Assembly: GCF_022170825.1 (NCBI RefSeq)
Contig: NZ_CP081878.1
Location: 770,001-834,000 of the forward strand
From: Exiguobacterium acetylicum
GTDB taxonomy: Bacteria > Bacillota > Bacilli > Exiguobacteriales > Exiguobacteriaceae
Length of the DNA: 64,000 nt
Direction of reading: 5' to 3'
Positions 25,880-33,870 of this stretch are shown here, piece by piece. Numbering within the stretch: the first letter of the stretch is position 1; each line of letters opens with the position of its first letter. Under the pieces are notes generated by a model. It had not been told where the DNA came from. It saw only the letters and a program-made list of their open reading frames with translations, and searched no databases. Position numbers and translations under genes: made by a program.

Positions 25880-26603
25880 CGATAACCCCTCGTTTCACAA
25901 TGAAATAGATGATGAATGCACTTAAGCTGATCAAAGTGACGCCATAGAGACCGGCAACCCCTGCCGTTACACCAAATAAAGTGTGTAACATCAAGAAAAG
26001 ATATTGGTTGTTTTGCTCGAGTGCGGCGTCCGTCGCTCTTACTTGATAACGATGGATGAAAATTGAAAAAACGAGCGCTGTTCCGTACCACCCGAAGAAG
26101 TTTTGAGTCGGAATATCGTAATACCAGCCACCGTCTTGCCAGAGCCAATACGACTTGACATTGGCAGCGACGGGGTCGATCGCTAAATCGAGCCAGACGG
26201 CAAATAACGGTACGAGAATCAGCGTACTATAACGAAACGAGAACAGTCGAGAGAAGGCGAGACTCGCCCCCATGACAGAAAGCCATGCTGCGCCGATCGT
26301 AATCGGTACACCGAGTAATTGAACCCCAAAATCAGACTCATAACGATACGTTCCGAACGGCCAACCGGTATGAACACCAATCGATTCGATGATGATCGAA
26401 CCAAAGAAGATGAATGGGATGACGAGACGTCCTTTTGGTAAGACGTGCCAAAAGTAGAGTGCTGCGTATAAGCCGGAAGCAAATAGAAAGACGGCATTTG
26501 CCCATTCGAGCCAAGGGGGCAGTAAAGAAAAACCGACTAGGATCAAACCGATGGTGAACCAGATCGAGAAAAAAATCCAAAGACGTTTATGAAACTGTTC
26601 CAT
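25848..26603 (-). CDS. CruF-like carotenoid 1,2-hydratase family membrane protein
   Basis: 251 aa, about seven membrane helices. It has the DUF422/CruF hallmarks: ESIGVHTGWPFGTYRYE, LGVPITIGAAWL, DLAIDPVAA and YYDIPTQNFFGWYG. The family adds water across the terminal double bond of acyclic carotenoids, giving a tertiary hydroxyl that can be glycosylated. I place the start at 26603 (MEQFHK) because GGAGG is 10-11 nt upstream; an ATG three codons earlier abuts the SD. First gene of the minus crt arm. Confidence 0.8.
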   Translation of the reverse strand: MEQFHKRLWIFFSIWFTIGLILVGFSLLPPWLEWANAVFLFASGLYAALYFWHVLPKGRLVIPFIFFGSIIIESIGVHTGWPFGTYRYESDFGVQLLGVPITIGAAWLSVMGASLAFSRLFSFRYSTLILVPLFAVWLDLAIDPVAANVKSYWLWQDGGWYYDIPTQNFFGWYGTALVFSIFIHRYQVRATDAALEQNNQYLFLMLHTLFGVTAGVAGLYGVTLISLSAFIIYFIVKRGVIVERSKQKQIS

Positions 26604-26642
26604 GCGTGACATTCCTCCATTTCAAAGATAGCTTCTGTCATA

Positions 26643-26651
26643 AGTATACCC
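26643..26651 (-). promoter_or_regulatory. -10-like element upstream of the minus crt arm
   Basis: Minus strand GGGTATACT: contains TATACT (sigma-A-like) and GGGTAT (sigma-B-like -10). No convincing -35 for either at proper spacing. Confidence 0.3.
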
Positions 26652-26690
26652 ATATATCTTAAAAACGAGCGAGGCAGAAGCGGTCTAATT

Positions 26691-26732
26691 AAAAAAGTGG
26701 TCTAGCTTCTCATGAGAGGAACTAGACCACTT
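26691..26732 (-). terminator. Terminator of pssA
   Basis: AAGTGGTCTAG / CTAGACCACTT, perfect 11 bp; on minus it is followed by six T. Confidence 0.85.
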
Positions 26733-26739
26733 GAAATCA

Positions 26740-27447
26740 TCATCCGTTTGAATGTTGTTTTTGTTTCTTCTTTTTAATGAAAGAGAAGAGAAGAAACGCG
26801 ATATACAACGGAACAGCAACGAACCAAAACGTTGACCACTCATTGTTACGGGCAATCATGACGTACGTTACGTACAGTAGCGTAAATGTAATGACGAATG
26901 TATGACGTGGAACGGGAATGTCTTTGAAGCTTGGAATCTTAACGCGACTGACCATCAAGAAAGCAAGACCTGTGAAGACGAGTGGTACCATCAAATCATT
27001 CATTCGTCCACTGAACAAGGTGACGACGGCAAGAATACCCCCAGCAGCCGTAATCGGTACGCCAGAAAAATAGGCGGAAGCGACATTCGTTGCCGATAAA
27101 TTAAACCGGGCAAGACGAAAGGCACCGAACAGTGGGAACAAAGCTGAAATCAGTAAACCAATTTCTCCGAATTCATAAAAATACGTATAATAGGCCATCA
27201 TGGCTGGTGCGACACCAAATGTTACGATATCTGCCAATGAGTCCAGTTCTTTTCCGAAGTCGCCTGCCACACCAAGCATACGAGCTAGACGTCCATCAAG
27301 ACTATCAAGCATCATCGCAATGACGATCAGTAAGGTGGCATTTTGAAAATCACCTTTTGCTGCCATGACGATAGCTAAAAAACCACAATACAGATTTCCG
27401 AACGTAAATAGATTGGGTATTGAATTACGAACACGATCTTTCCACAA
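26740..27447 (-). CDS. pssA: CDP-diacylglycerol-serine O-phosphatidyltransferase
   Basis: Makes phosphatidylserine from CDP-diacylglycerol and serine in the membrane. 235 aa, six or seven helices. The CDP-alcohol phosphotransferase signature D-G-x2-A-R-x8-G-x3-D-x3-D is visible in LDSLDGRLARMLG and KELDSLAD. The TTG at 27447 is chosen: CCTCCT complement gives AGGAGG 7 nt upstream, and the protein then begins like Bacillus PssA. Its product is the substrate of psd, which lies 19 kb away at 46.6 kb, so the phosphatidylethanolamine pathway is split into two loci here. Confidence 0.92.
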   Translation of the reverse strand: MWKDRVRNSIPNLFTFGNLYCGFLAIVMAAKGDFQNATLLIVIAMMLDSLDGRLARMLGVAGDFGKELDSLADIVTFGVAPAMMAYYTYFYEFGEIGLLISALFPLFGAFRLARFNLSATNVASAYFSGVPITAAGGILAVVTLFSGRMNDLMVPLVFTGLAFLMVSRVKIPSFKDIPVPRHTFVITFTLLYVTYVMIARNNEWSTFWFVAVPLYIAFLLFSFIKKKKQKQHSNG

Positions 27448-27507
27448 AATGATTCCTCCTGCCACTTCATCGATACTACTCATCATATCATAGTTAGGAG
27501 GTGGAAT

Positions 27508-27975
27508 TCAGCCGTTCGTAAAGAGAATCCCTTGAGTAAAAGCTAAAAAATCATGAGGGCTCAACCGAACTTGATGTCCACGCTTGCCGGCGGATAGGAT
27601 GATGAATGATTCATGGGTAGCACGATCCGATAGGAGGACCGGAAAGTTCTTTTTGGCACCGATGGCGGAGACGCCACCTCGAACATAACCAGTCAATCCT
27701 TCTAAGTCTTTCATCGGAACGAGTGCGACTTTTTTCGAATGCAATGCTTTAGCCGCTGCTTTTAGAGAGAGTTCTTCTTCCCCCGAAATGACGACGAAGG
27801 CATATTTATTTTCGACCATTTTCAAAACAAGGGTTTTAAAAATGGTCGAAAGGGGGTAATTAATCTTTCTAGCGACGGCTTCAGCAGATAAATCTTCGAG
27901 ATCAACAGGGTAAGTGAGAGATTCAAAGTCAATCTTAGACTGCTTCAGAAGCCTCTCGACGTTCGTTTTGCTCAT
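27508..27975 (-). CDS. ybaK: Cys-tRNA(Pro)/aminoacyl-tRNA deacylase, YbaK/EbsC family
   Basis: 155-aa editing domain that hydrolyses mischarged Cys-tRNA(Pro). Visible: IFKTLVLK around the conserved lysine, FVVISGEEELSLKAAA, and YVRGGVSAIGAKK with the family GGVSP-like loop (here GGVSA, the usual proline being alanine). GGAGAAACAC precedes the ATG. It overlaps the MATE exporter gene by 41 bases, so the two are co-expressed. Confidence 0.9.
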   Translation of the reverse strand: MSKTNVERLLKQSKIDFESLTYPVDLEDLSAEAVARKINYPLSTIFKTLVLKMVENKYAFVVISGEEELSLKAAAKALHSKKVALVPMKDLEGLTGYVRGGVSAIGAKKNFPVLLSDRATHESFIILSAGKRGHQVRLSPHDFLAFTQGILFTNG

Positions 27976-29317
27976 GTGTTTCTCCTTTGACGAGTGAGTA
28001 TTGGACCCATTTCCGTCCGTGCCAACGTTTCATGGCGAAAATGCCACGGAACCATTCGTCAGCAGAGAAGGCAATCCAGATTCCGAGTAAACCAAGACCA
28101 AAACCGAGACCAAGCGTATAACTTAGGACGACCGCGATTCCCCACATTGATAAAATACCGATCGCGACAGGGAAACGAACATCTCCTGCTGATTTAAGAG
28201 TTCCCATCAGTACGATATTCATTGCACGTCCTGGTTCAAGAATGACACTTGCCCAGAGTAGTGGGATACCGATTGCAATGATTTCAGGACTCGATGTGAA
28301 CACAGATAAAATCGAAGAACCGAATGAAGCAAGAGCAACGGCAGAGATGAAGCTGGCGAAGACTGCGATTTTCAATGTCTTCACAGCACGTCCATATGCT
28401 TGTTCAAATTGTTGTGCACCTACCTGACGCGCGACTAGAAGTTGTGTTCCTTGCGCGATCGCAAGCGTAAATAGGAAACAAAGCATCGTGATGTTTGATA
28501 CGTAGACGCGTGCCGACAATGCCGCTTCACCGATTGTTGCGATGAAGCCAGTGATGATGAGTTGAGAAAACTGATACGAAATCCCTTCACCTGCAGATGG
28601 AATTCCGATGTTCATGATCCGTTTCACATCTTCACGGTTGAAATGAATCAAATCTTTTACTGTAAAACGTAAAGAAAGTTTGCGGTAAACGACAAAGAAC
28701 AAGACAAGGACAGCAATTGTCCGAGCAATGACGATCGACCAAGCGACACCGGCAACACCGAGAACAGGAATGCCGAAAAGTCCAAGAACAGCGATGACGT
28801 TACCAAAAGCACTAACAAAATTCATGAGTAGCGTGACGTACATAGCATTTTTAGTGAATCCATGACTCCGGAGAATCGCACCGAGTGTCAATGAGATTGC
28901 TTCTAAGAAGAGAAAGAGACCAACAATCTTAATGAACGTTTCGCCATAGACGAGTGTCTCTCCTTCTAATGAGAAAAATCCAAGGAGCTGTCTTCCGAAC
29001 AACACGACGGTCAGAGAAACGATCAGACCAGTGTACAAATTAATCGCAAAAGCAGAACGAGCCGTTTGACGAGCGTTTTGCGTTTTTTTAGCACCGAGGT
29101 ACTGACCGATGATGATCGTTGCACCGACCGAGGTGATGTTAAATAGAATAATGAAGATGTTCAAAATTTGATTGGATACACCAACTGCCGCAGCAGCGCT
29201 ATCTGAGTAATAACTTAAAATCAACGTTGCAATGATCCCGAGGCTCATATGCAATGCGATTTCAATGAATAGTGGCCACGTAATGTGGAATAAGCTTGGT
29301 TGCTTGACTGTTTTCAT
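27935..29317 (-). CDS. MATE-family multidrug exporter
   Basis: 460 aa, twelve predicted membrane helices in two MatE repeats (about residues 10-220 and 235-440), cation-coupled efflux of drugs or metabolites. Conserved features include VGVSNQ near residue 45 and GQYLGAKK at the first-half loop. The C-terminal tail is hydrophilic (GETHEQNERREASEAV). AAAGGGGA precedes the ATG by 11 nt. Substrate unknown. Confidence 0.9.
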   Translation of the reverse strand: MKTVKQPSLFHITWPLFIEIALHMSLGIIATLILSYYSDSAAAAVGVSNQILNIFIILFNITSVGATIIIGQYLGAKKTQNARQTARSAFAINLYTGLIVSLTVVLFGRQLLGFFSLEGETLVYGETFIKIVGLFLFLEAISLTLGAILRSHGFTKNAMYVTLLMNFVSAFGNVIAVLGLFGIPVLGVAGVAWSIVIARTIAVLVLFFVVYRKLSLRFTVKDLIHFNREDVKRIMNIGIPSAGEGISYQFSQLIITGFIATIGEAALSARVYVSNITMLCFLFTLAIAQGTQLLVARQVGAQQFEQAYGRAVKTLKIAVFASFISAVALASFGSSILSVFTSSPEIIAIGIPLLWASVILEPGRAMNIVLMGTLKSAGDVRFPVAIGILSMWGIAVVLSYTLGLGFGLGLLGIWIAFSADEWFRGIFAMKRWHGRKWVQYSLVKGETHEQNERREASEAV

Positions 29318-29469
29318 AAATAAATCCCCTTTGTTTCATAAAACGAATAGTGTTTCTTTATCTTTTTGAAACTATACGCCTTCGATTTTCATAATGAAAG
29401 AGGCTTTTTTGTCTTTCATTAAAAAAAAAGAGATTTAAAAGGATTTTCATAAAATATCACGAATACATC

Positions 29470-29487
29470 ATAATGAACAATCATTCA
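29470..29487. promoter_or_regulatory. FadR-type operator upstream of the enoyl-CoA hydratase gene
   Basis: ATAATGAACAATCATTCA: the right half TCATTCA is exact and the left half is AATGA. About 15 of 18 positions agree with the FadR consensus. Overlaps a likely -10 (CATAAT at 29469), the position expected for repression. Partner of the box at 72-89. Confidence 0.65.
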
Positions 29488-29510
29488 TTTTTAAAAGGTA
29501 GGGGAATCCG

Positions 29511-30284
29511 ATGAAACGAGAAATGACTTATGTCGTCAAGGATCAGGTTGCAACACTCACCCTTGCTCGACCAAAACAACTGAATGCCTTAACCTCGAAC
29601 TTATTAGAAGAACTCGCAGACGCCTTAGAAGAAGCGAATCAGGATGAGGAAGTACGTGTCATCGTTCTGACAGGGGAAGGACGAGGCTTTTGTGCAGGGC
29701 AAGACTTAAAGACGGTTTTACCTGAACTCGATCACGGTGAATATCTCCAGCAGTACTATCATCCGGTCGTTCGTGCGTTAGCTAAATCGAAAAAACCAAC
29801 AATTGCTGCCATCAATGGTGTGGCAGCAGGTGCTGGTTTATCCTTGACGCTGGCTTGTGATTTTCGCTTAGTCCATGCGGAAGCGAAATTATCACTCGGT
29901 TTCATCAATATTGGTCTTGTCCCAGATGCAGGTGCGCCGTATTTCTTGCCTCGTTTAATCGGAGCCGCCAAAGCAACGGAGCTTGCGTTACTCGGGGATA
30001 CGATTTCAGCAGAAGAAGCCGTTTCGCTCAATCTTGCGACACGAAGCATCGAATCAGAGCAATTTGTAGAAGAGGTCACAGCTTTTGCTCGTCAACTTGC
30101 GGATCGTCCGACGAAGGTGATTGGATATATCAAACAACTTCAAGCCGCGAGCTATGAAAATAACTTAGAAGAGATGCTTGCTCAAGAAATCATCTACCAG
30201 TCACGTGCAGGAAAGACAGAAGATCATCGTCATGCAGTGGAATCGTTTATTGAAAAAAAGCGTCCTGTTTTTGTCGGTCGATGA
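29511..30284 (+). CDS. Enoyl-CoA hydratase/isomerase
   Basis: 257-aa crotonase-fold protein acting on 2-enoyl-CoA in beta-oxidation or a related acyl-CoA pathway. Oxyanion-hole segments GRGFCAGQDLK and AINGVAAGAGLSLTLACD are clear; the catalytic Glu pair region is less typical (LGFINIGLVPDAGAPYFLPRLIG carries one acidic residue). This pattern occurs in PaaG-type isomerases as well as hydratases. SD AGGGGAA then ATG 29511. Single-gene unit between the FadR-type box and a terminator. Confidence 0.88.
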   Translation: MKREMTYVVKDQVATLTLARPKQLNALTSNLLEELADALEEANQDEEVRVIVLTGEGRGFCAGQDLKTVLPELDHGEYLQQYYHPVVRALAKSKKPTIAAINGVAAGAGLSLTLACDFRLVHAEAKLSLGFINIGLVPDAGAPYFLPRLIGAAKATELALLGDTISAEEAVSLNLATRSIESEQFVEEVTAFARQLADRPTKVIGYIKQLQAASYENNLEEMLAQEIIYQSRAGKTEDHRHAVESFIEKKRPVFVGR

Positions 30285-30304
30285 ACCAATCACATCTATA
30301 GAAG

Positions 30305-30343
30305 AAAGACGTCGGAATCGCACTATGCGCCGACGTCTTTTTT
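30305..30343 (+). terminator. Terminator after the enoyl-CoA hydratase gene
   Basis: AAAGACGTCGG (30305-30315) / CCGACGTCTTT (30330-30340), inner CGCA/TGCG, six T. It overlaps the stop of the convergent antiporter gene by 2 bases. Confidence 0.9.
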
Positions 30344-31493
30344 ACTTCAATTTCTTTTTGATTTTTCGTGCGGTAGCGTGTGTACGATCCGTTAAGGCAG
30401 TAGAAATACGAAATAGTAGAATTCCGAGAAAAGCGGAAACAAAAATGTAAATTCCGGTTAGTGTCACGAATGCGCCACTGGCGAGCGTAATGAAAAGAAT
30501 TGAAAATTCACCACGTGGACCAAGGCAAAAGCCAGATTCGATTGCGTGATAATTCGAGAGACCAAATGATTTTCCCCCGAAGTAACCGACGAGAAATTTG
30601 GAGAGGACACCCCAAATGACAAGTGCAAAGAAAAATAGATCAATCGGTAATCCGTCAGTCAACTCGAACGACATTCCGAATGTGATGAAGAACAATGGTA
30701 ACAATAAATCTTGGAACGGAGTAACTAATCGTCTAAGGTAACGGGTTTCATCAAGCTCGGTCAACAAAATACCGATGATGAAAGCACCGAGTACTTCCGA
30801 TAGTCCAAATAAAATACCGATTCCTGAAAACAACAAGATCAAGCCGATGATCCCGATGCCGGCATCGGGATGTCGATAGAGTGAATCAACGAGACGTTTT
30901 CGTCTTCGGATGAATAACGTCATGATTATTAATGCAGTAAAAAAGAAGACAAATCCGATAAAGATGATGCTGATCTTCGCAACGGAAAATGTTTCAGTTC
31001 CTAAAACGAATGGTGCAGTTGTCAGCAGGATGGGTGCCATTAAATCTTCAAATACGAGTAGGGACAGCACGAAGCGATTCACGTCTTGATGTTTGTCCGG
31101 TTCGCGATCGAGCAATCGGGCAGAAATCGAAGAGCTCGTTGCATATAAAACACAACCAATCAAAAATGACTCAGCGATGGAAAAACCGAATGATAGGGTC
31201 AATAAAATGGTTCCACCGAAGGAAAGTATGATATCAATGATGCCCGCTTTCCAAATCGAACGTAGTTGAATGAGTAAATCCGCAACCGAAAATTTTAGAC
31301 CGAGTAAAAAGAATAAAACGATGATGCCCGCTTCGCCACCGAGCTTCAGAGCTTCTGGTGGATCATAGTATAGTCCAAGAACGATTCCGATGAGGATGAA
31401 GGCCAGAATACTCGGAATATGGAACCGCTCACTCAAATAACTGATCGTAAACAAGCCGATGAGGATGAGACCGGCGTAAAAGAAAATTTCCAT
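30342..31493 (-). CDS. CPA2-family cation:proton antiporter
   Basis: 383 aa, about 11-13 membrane helices, Na+/H+ exchanger fold. Conserved elements: LAFILIGIVLG near the start, FLLGLKFS, the SLLVFEDLMAPILL segment carrying the E-D pair of helix 5, and ESGFCLGPRGEFSIL. No TrkA-type regulatory domain is attached, as in Bacillus YhaU, which needs a separate YhaT; no such gene is adjacent. The SD lies inside a small hairpin (31494-31507), so translation may be controlled. Ion specificity unknown. Confidence 0.88.
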   Translation of the reverse strand: MEIFFYAGLILIGLFTISYLSERFHIPSILAFILIGIVLGLYYDPPEALKLGGEAGIIVLFFLLGLKFSVADLLIQLRSIWKAGIIDIILSFGGTILLTLSFGFSIAESFLIGCVLYATSSSISARLLDREPDKHQDVNRFVLSLLVFEDLMAPILLTTAPFVLGTETFSVAKISIIFIGFVFFFTALIIMTLFIRRRKRLVDSLYRHPDAGIGIIGLILLFSGIGILFGLSEVLGAFIIGILLTELDETRYLRRLVTPFQDLLLPLFFITFGMSFELTDGLPIDLFFFALVIWGVLSKFLVGYFGGKSFGLSNYHAIESGFCLGPRGEFSILFITLASGAFVTLTGIYIFVSAFLGILLFRISTALTDRTHATARKIKKKLK

Positions 31494-31510
31494 GGAGGAT
31501 GTCCTCCTTT
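31494..31510 (-). promoter_or_regulatory. Hairpin that can hide the SD of the antiporter gene
   Basis: Minus strand: SD AAAGGAGG, then ACAT, then CCTCC, then the ATG. GGAGG (31507-31503) and CCTCC (31498-31494) can pair fully with a 4-nt loop, covering the SD just before the start codon. Confidence 0.5.
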
Positions 31511-31574
31511 CTGTACCCTATACCCTAATTTGCTGACATTCATTAACTCGTTTCTATCCTGTAAAACGGATACA

Positions 31575-31627
31575 GAAAAAAGCCTGGACACAAACTTCTC
31601 TATTAGAAGGTAAGTGTACAGGCTTTT
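31575..31627 (-). terminator. Terminator of the neopullulanase-type gene
   Basis: AAAAGCCTG(GACAC) paired with (GTGTA)CAGGCTTTT; six T on the minus strand. Confidence 0.75.
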
Positions 31628-31633
31628 AGATGG

Positions 31634-33421
31634 TTATAAAACTTGAACGATGGTTCCCGTGTAAGCAGGGAGTGAGACGTCAAGCGTCTGCTGATGTGTA
31701 TTCGTCAATAAATCGAGTCCACGACCGGCTTGTGGAGCAGTCAAGGAGACGGCAACATCTGAATTGTTAAAGTAGATGTAATACAATCCGTCCTGACTCA
31801 TACGGCGCATGATGATCGTATTCGTCTCGTCATTTGCATGAACAAACGAGATATGTCCTTCGTTCGCAAGTGTTTTGTGTTGCTTGCGAAGTTGCAACAA
31901 GTGTCGCGTATAGGCGAATAACTCTTGATCCTGCTCTTCTGGATCCCATGGCATACATTTCCGGCAGCCTGGATCTTGATCTCCATCGAGACCGATTTCA
32001 TCACCATAATAGATGACGGGACTACCCGAGAACGTCAACATCGATAACAAGAGAAGACGAAGCTTCTGTTTGTTATTTCCAGCACGCGTCAACGCACGTG
32101 GTGTATCGTGTGAACCGATCAAATTAAAAGTCACTTCATTGACATTCATCGTGTTTGAGAACAATACGTGTGACATATCGTTCGCATACGAGGTTGCTTT
32201 AGTCTTATCTAAGGCAAAGAAGTTCAAGGCAGCATTCGTAAATGGATAGTTCATGACGGCGTCAAACTGGTCACCGAGCAACCATTCCTGTGAGTCATGC
32301 CAAATTTCACCAAGGATATACGTGTCAGGGTTTACTTCCTTGACGACTTGACGGAAATCACGCCAAAATGCGTGATCGACCTCATTGGCGACGTCGAGTC
32401 GCCAGCCATCGATTCCAAATTCTTCGACCCAATAACGAGCAACATGAAGTAAGTATGACTTTACTTCATCGTTCTCAGTATTGAATTTTGGCATCTCAGG
32501 TACGAAAGCAAATGTATCGTAGTTCGGTAGCGGCTCGGTCACGAGTGGGAAATCGCGCAGATGGAACCATTCTTTATAGGTTGAATGGCTACCATGTTCA
32601 CGAATATCAGCAAAAGCTTTATGGTGGAAGCCAGCGTGATTAAAGACCGCGTCCAGCATGATGCGAATGCCATGTGCATGTAACAAATCGACCATTTCTT
32701 TGAATTTTTCTTTCGTACCGAATTGTGGATCAATTTCTAAGTAATCAATCGTATCGTATTTATGATTCGATTTTGCTAAGAAAATCGGACAGAAGTAAAT
32801 TCCAGTGATGCCAAGCTCAACGAGGTAGTCGATATGGTCGATGACACCTTGAAAATCTCCACCGAAAAGATTCGTCGTCGTCGGTGCTGTACTGTTCCAT
32901 GGAAGCGTACCGGCAGGGTCGTTCGTCGTATCACCATTTGCGAAGCGATCCGGGAAAATTTGATACCAGACCGTATCCTGGACCCAATCGGGTGCAGAGA
33001 ATACATCGACTGCGTTAAGGAAAGGAACACAGAAATAATAACCTGTATCATCAAGTGGTTTTTCATCGAACCAGCCACGTTCCGTAAACACTAGACTCGT
33101 CGCACCGTCATGGAGACGGAAACCGTACCGTAGACGACGGAAGGGAGGAACGACATCGATGAACCAATAATCATATAATTCATCTGAGCCACTTCGCTTC
33201 ATCGGTGTTTCGAATGTATTCCAGTAGTTAGATTTCGAAGGATCGAAGTTCCAATCGGCAGCATCTGGGTTTTCAGTATGCCAATCATATGGGTCACCCC
33301 AAATCAGGTCGACGCGATCAACGTCATTTTTTTTCGTTTGTAAACGGATGTGGATCGTTCGCTCGTCATATTTATAGACGAAGGGAGACATCGCACGGTG
33401 GAACACAGCTTCTTTAAACAT
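31634..33421 (-). CDS. GH13 neopullulanase/cyclomaltodextrinase/maltogenic amylase
   Basis: 595-aa intracellular enzyme that hydrolyses cyclodextrins, pullulan or maltodextrins. N-terminal CBM34-like domain (about 1-125), then the TIM barrel. GH13 regions: DAVFNHAG (I), GWRLDVANEV with the nucleophile Asp (II), GEIWHD with the acid Glu (III), IGSHDTPR (IV). No signal peptide. The ATG at 33421 has AAGGAG 8 nt upstream; a GTG three codons earlier sits closer to the SD. It is divergent from malE and shares a 450-bp regulatory region with it. Confidence 0.92.
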   Translation of the reverse strand: MFKEAVFHRAMSPFVYKYDERTIHIRLQTKKNDVDRVDLIWGDPYDWHTENPDAADWNFDPSKSNYWNTFETPMKRSGSDELYDYWFIDVVPPFRRLRYGFRLHDGATSLVFTERGWFDEKPLDDTGYYFCVPFLNAVDVFSAPDWVQDTVWYQIFPDRFANGDTTNDPAGTLPWNSTAPTTTNLFGGDFQGVIDHIDYLVELGITGIYFCPIFLAKSNHKYDTIDYLEIDPQFGTKEKFKEMVDLLHAHGIRIMLDAVFNHAGFHHKAFADIREHGSHSTYKEWFHLRDFPLVTEPLPNYDTFAFVPEMPKFNTENDEVKSYLLHVARYWVEEFGIDGWRLDVANEVDHAFWRDFRQVVKEVNPDTYILGEIWHDSQEWLLGDQFDAVMNYPFTNAALNFFALDKTKATSYANDMSHVLFSNTMNVNEVTFNLIGSHDTPRALTRAGNNKQKLRLLLLSMLTFSGSPVIYYGDEIGLDGDQDPGCRKCMPWDPEEQDQELFAYTRHLLQLRKQHKTLANEGHISFVHANDETNTIIMRRMSQDGLYYIYFNNSDVAVSLTAPQAGRGLDLLTNTHQQTLDVSLPAYTGTIVQVL

Positions 33422-33437
33422 GGCAGTCACTCCTTAA

Positions 33438-33451
33438 CGCAATCGCTTGCA
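33438..33451. promoter_or_regulatory. LacI-type operator in the leader of the neopullulanase-type gene
   Basis: CGCAATCGCTTGCA, an imperfect dyad around a central CG, like the other maltose-locus operators. Lies between the gene's promoter and its start. Confidence 0.5.
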
Positions 33452-33476
33452 TTGTATTGATTATGTCTTCGACCTA

Positions 33477-33505
33477 AGAATAGTAAAGCGCTTTCTTAAA
33501 GTCAA
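33477..33505 (-). promoter_or_regulatory. Promoter of the neopullulanase-type gene
   Basis: Minus strand TTGACT (33505-33500), 17 bp, TATTCT (33482-33477). The spacer contains the dyad AAAGCGCTTT, a partial cre-like sequence. Confidence 0.7.
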
Positions 33506-33552
33506 TTACAATCCCGTGAAATCAAGGATTCCTGATAAAAGTCGAGAGTATA

Positions 33553-33568
33553 ATGCAATCGTTTGCAT
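33553..33568. promoter_or_regulatory. LacI-type operator in the malE/neopullulanase intergenic region
   Basis: ATGCAATCGTTTGCAT, a near-perfect dyad around CG, matching the TGCAAACGNTTGCA-like pattern repeated in this locus. Likely target of the LacI-family regulator at 39032. Confidence 0.6.
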
Positions 33569-33590
33569 AATGTTGTGCAAAAGATAAAAA

Positions 33591-33604
33591 TGAAAACGTT
33601 TTCT
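33591..33604. promoter_or_regulatory. cre site candidate (CcpA)
   Basis: TGAAAACGTTTTCT matches 13 of 14 positions of TGWAANCGNTNWCA. It lies 95 bases upstream of the malE -35, so it may act on either divergent unit. Confidence 0.65.
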
Positions 33605-33698
33605 TTTTATGCACTTATTCTCTCTAGCATTTGATTCAAATAATGAAATCAGAAATAAAAAGTTTTTGAAATGTAAGAAAATAATTGAATAAAAGGAC

Positions 33699-33726
33699 TT
33701 GTCAAAAGGATTTTAGATTGTATAAT
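33699..33726 (+). promoter_or_regulatory. malE promoter
   Basis: TTGTCA (33699-33704), 16 bp, TATAAT (33721-33726). Followed by two operators, so initiation or early elongation can be blocked. The leader also holds a 6-bp hairpin ACAACC/GGTTGT at 33767-33782. Confidence 0.8.
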
Positions 33727-33741
33727 AAAAATGTAAAGGTG

Positions 33742-33757
33742 ATGCAAACGTTTTCAT
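33742..33757. promoter_or_regulatory. Operator just downstream of the malE start site
   Basis: ATGCAAACGTTTTCAT. Fits both the cre pattern and the local LacI-type pattern. About 10 bases after the expected transcription start. Confidence 0.65.
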
Positions 33758-33808
33758 AAAACGCTTACAACCACTCGGTTGTTATCATGAGAAAATGGTT
33801 GTGCCTTT

Positions 33809-33825
33809 ATGCAAACGTTGTGCAT
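33809..33825. promoter_or_regulatory. Second malE leader operator
   Basis: ATGCAAACGTTGTGCAT: two TGCA-containing halves around the AACGTT core, with one extra base. About 45 bases before the malE start. Confidence 0.55.
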
Positions 33826-33870
33826 TAAAACTTATCATTCATAAGTTAACTTGGGGAGGAAATTTCAATC

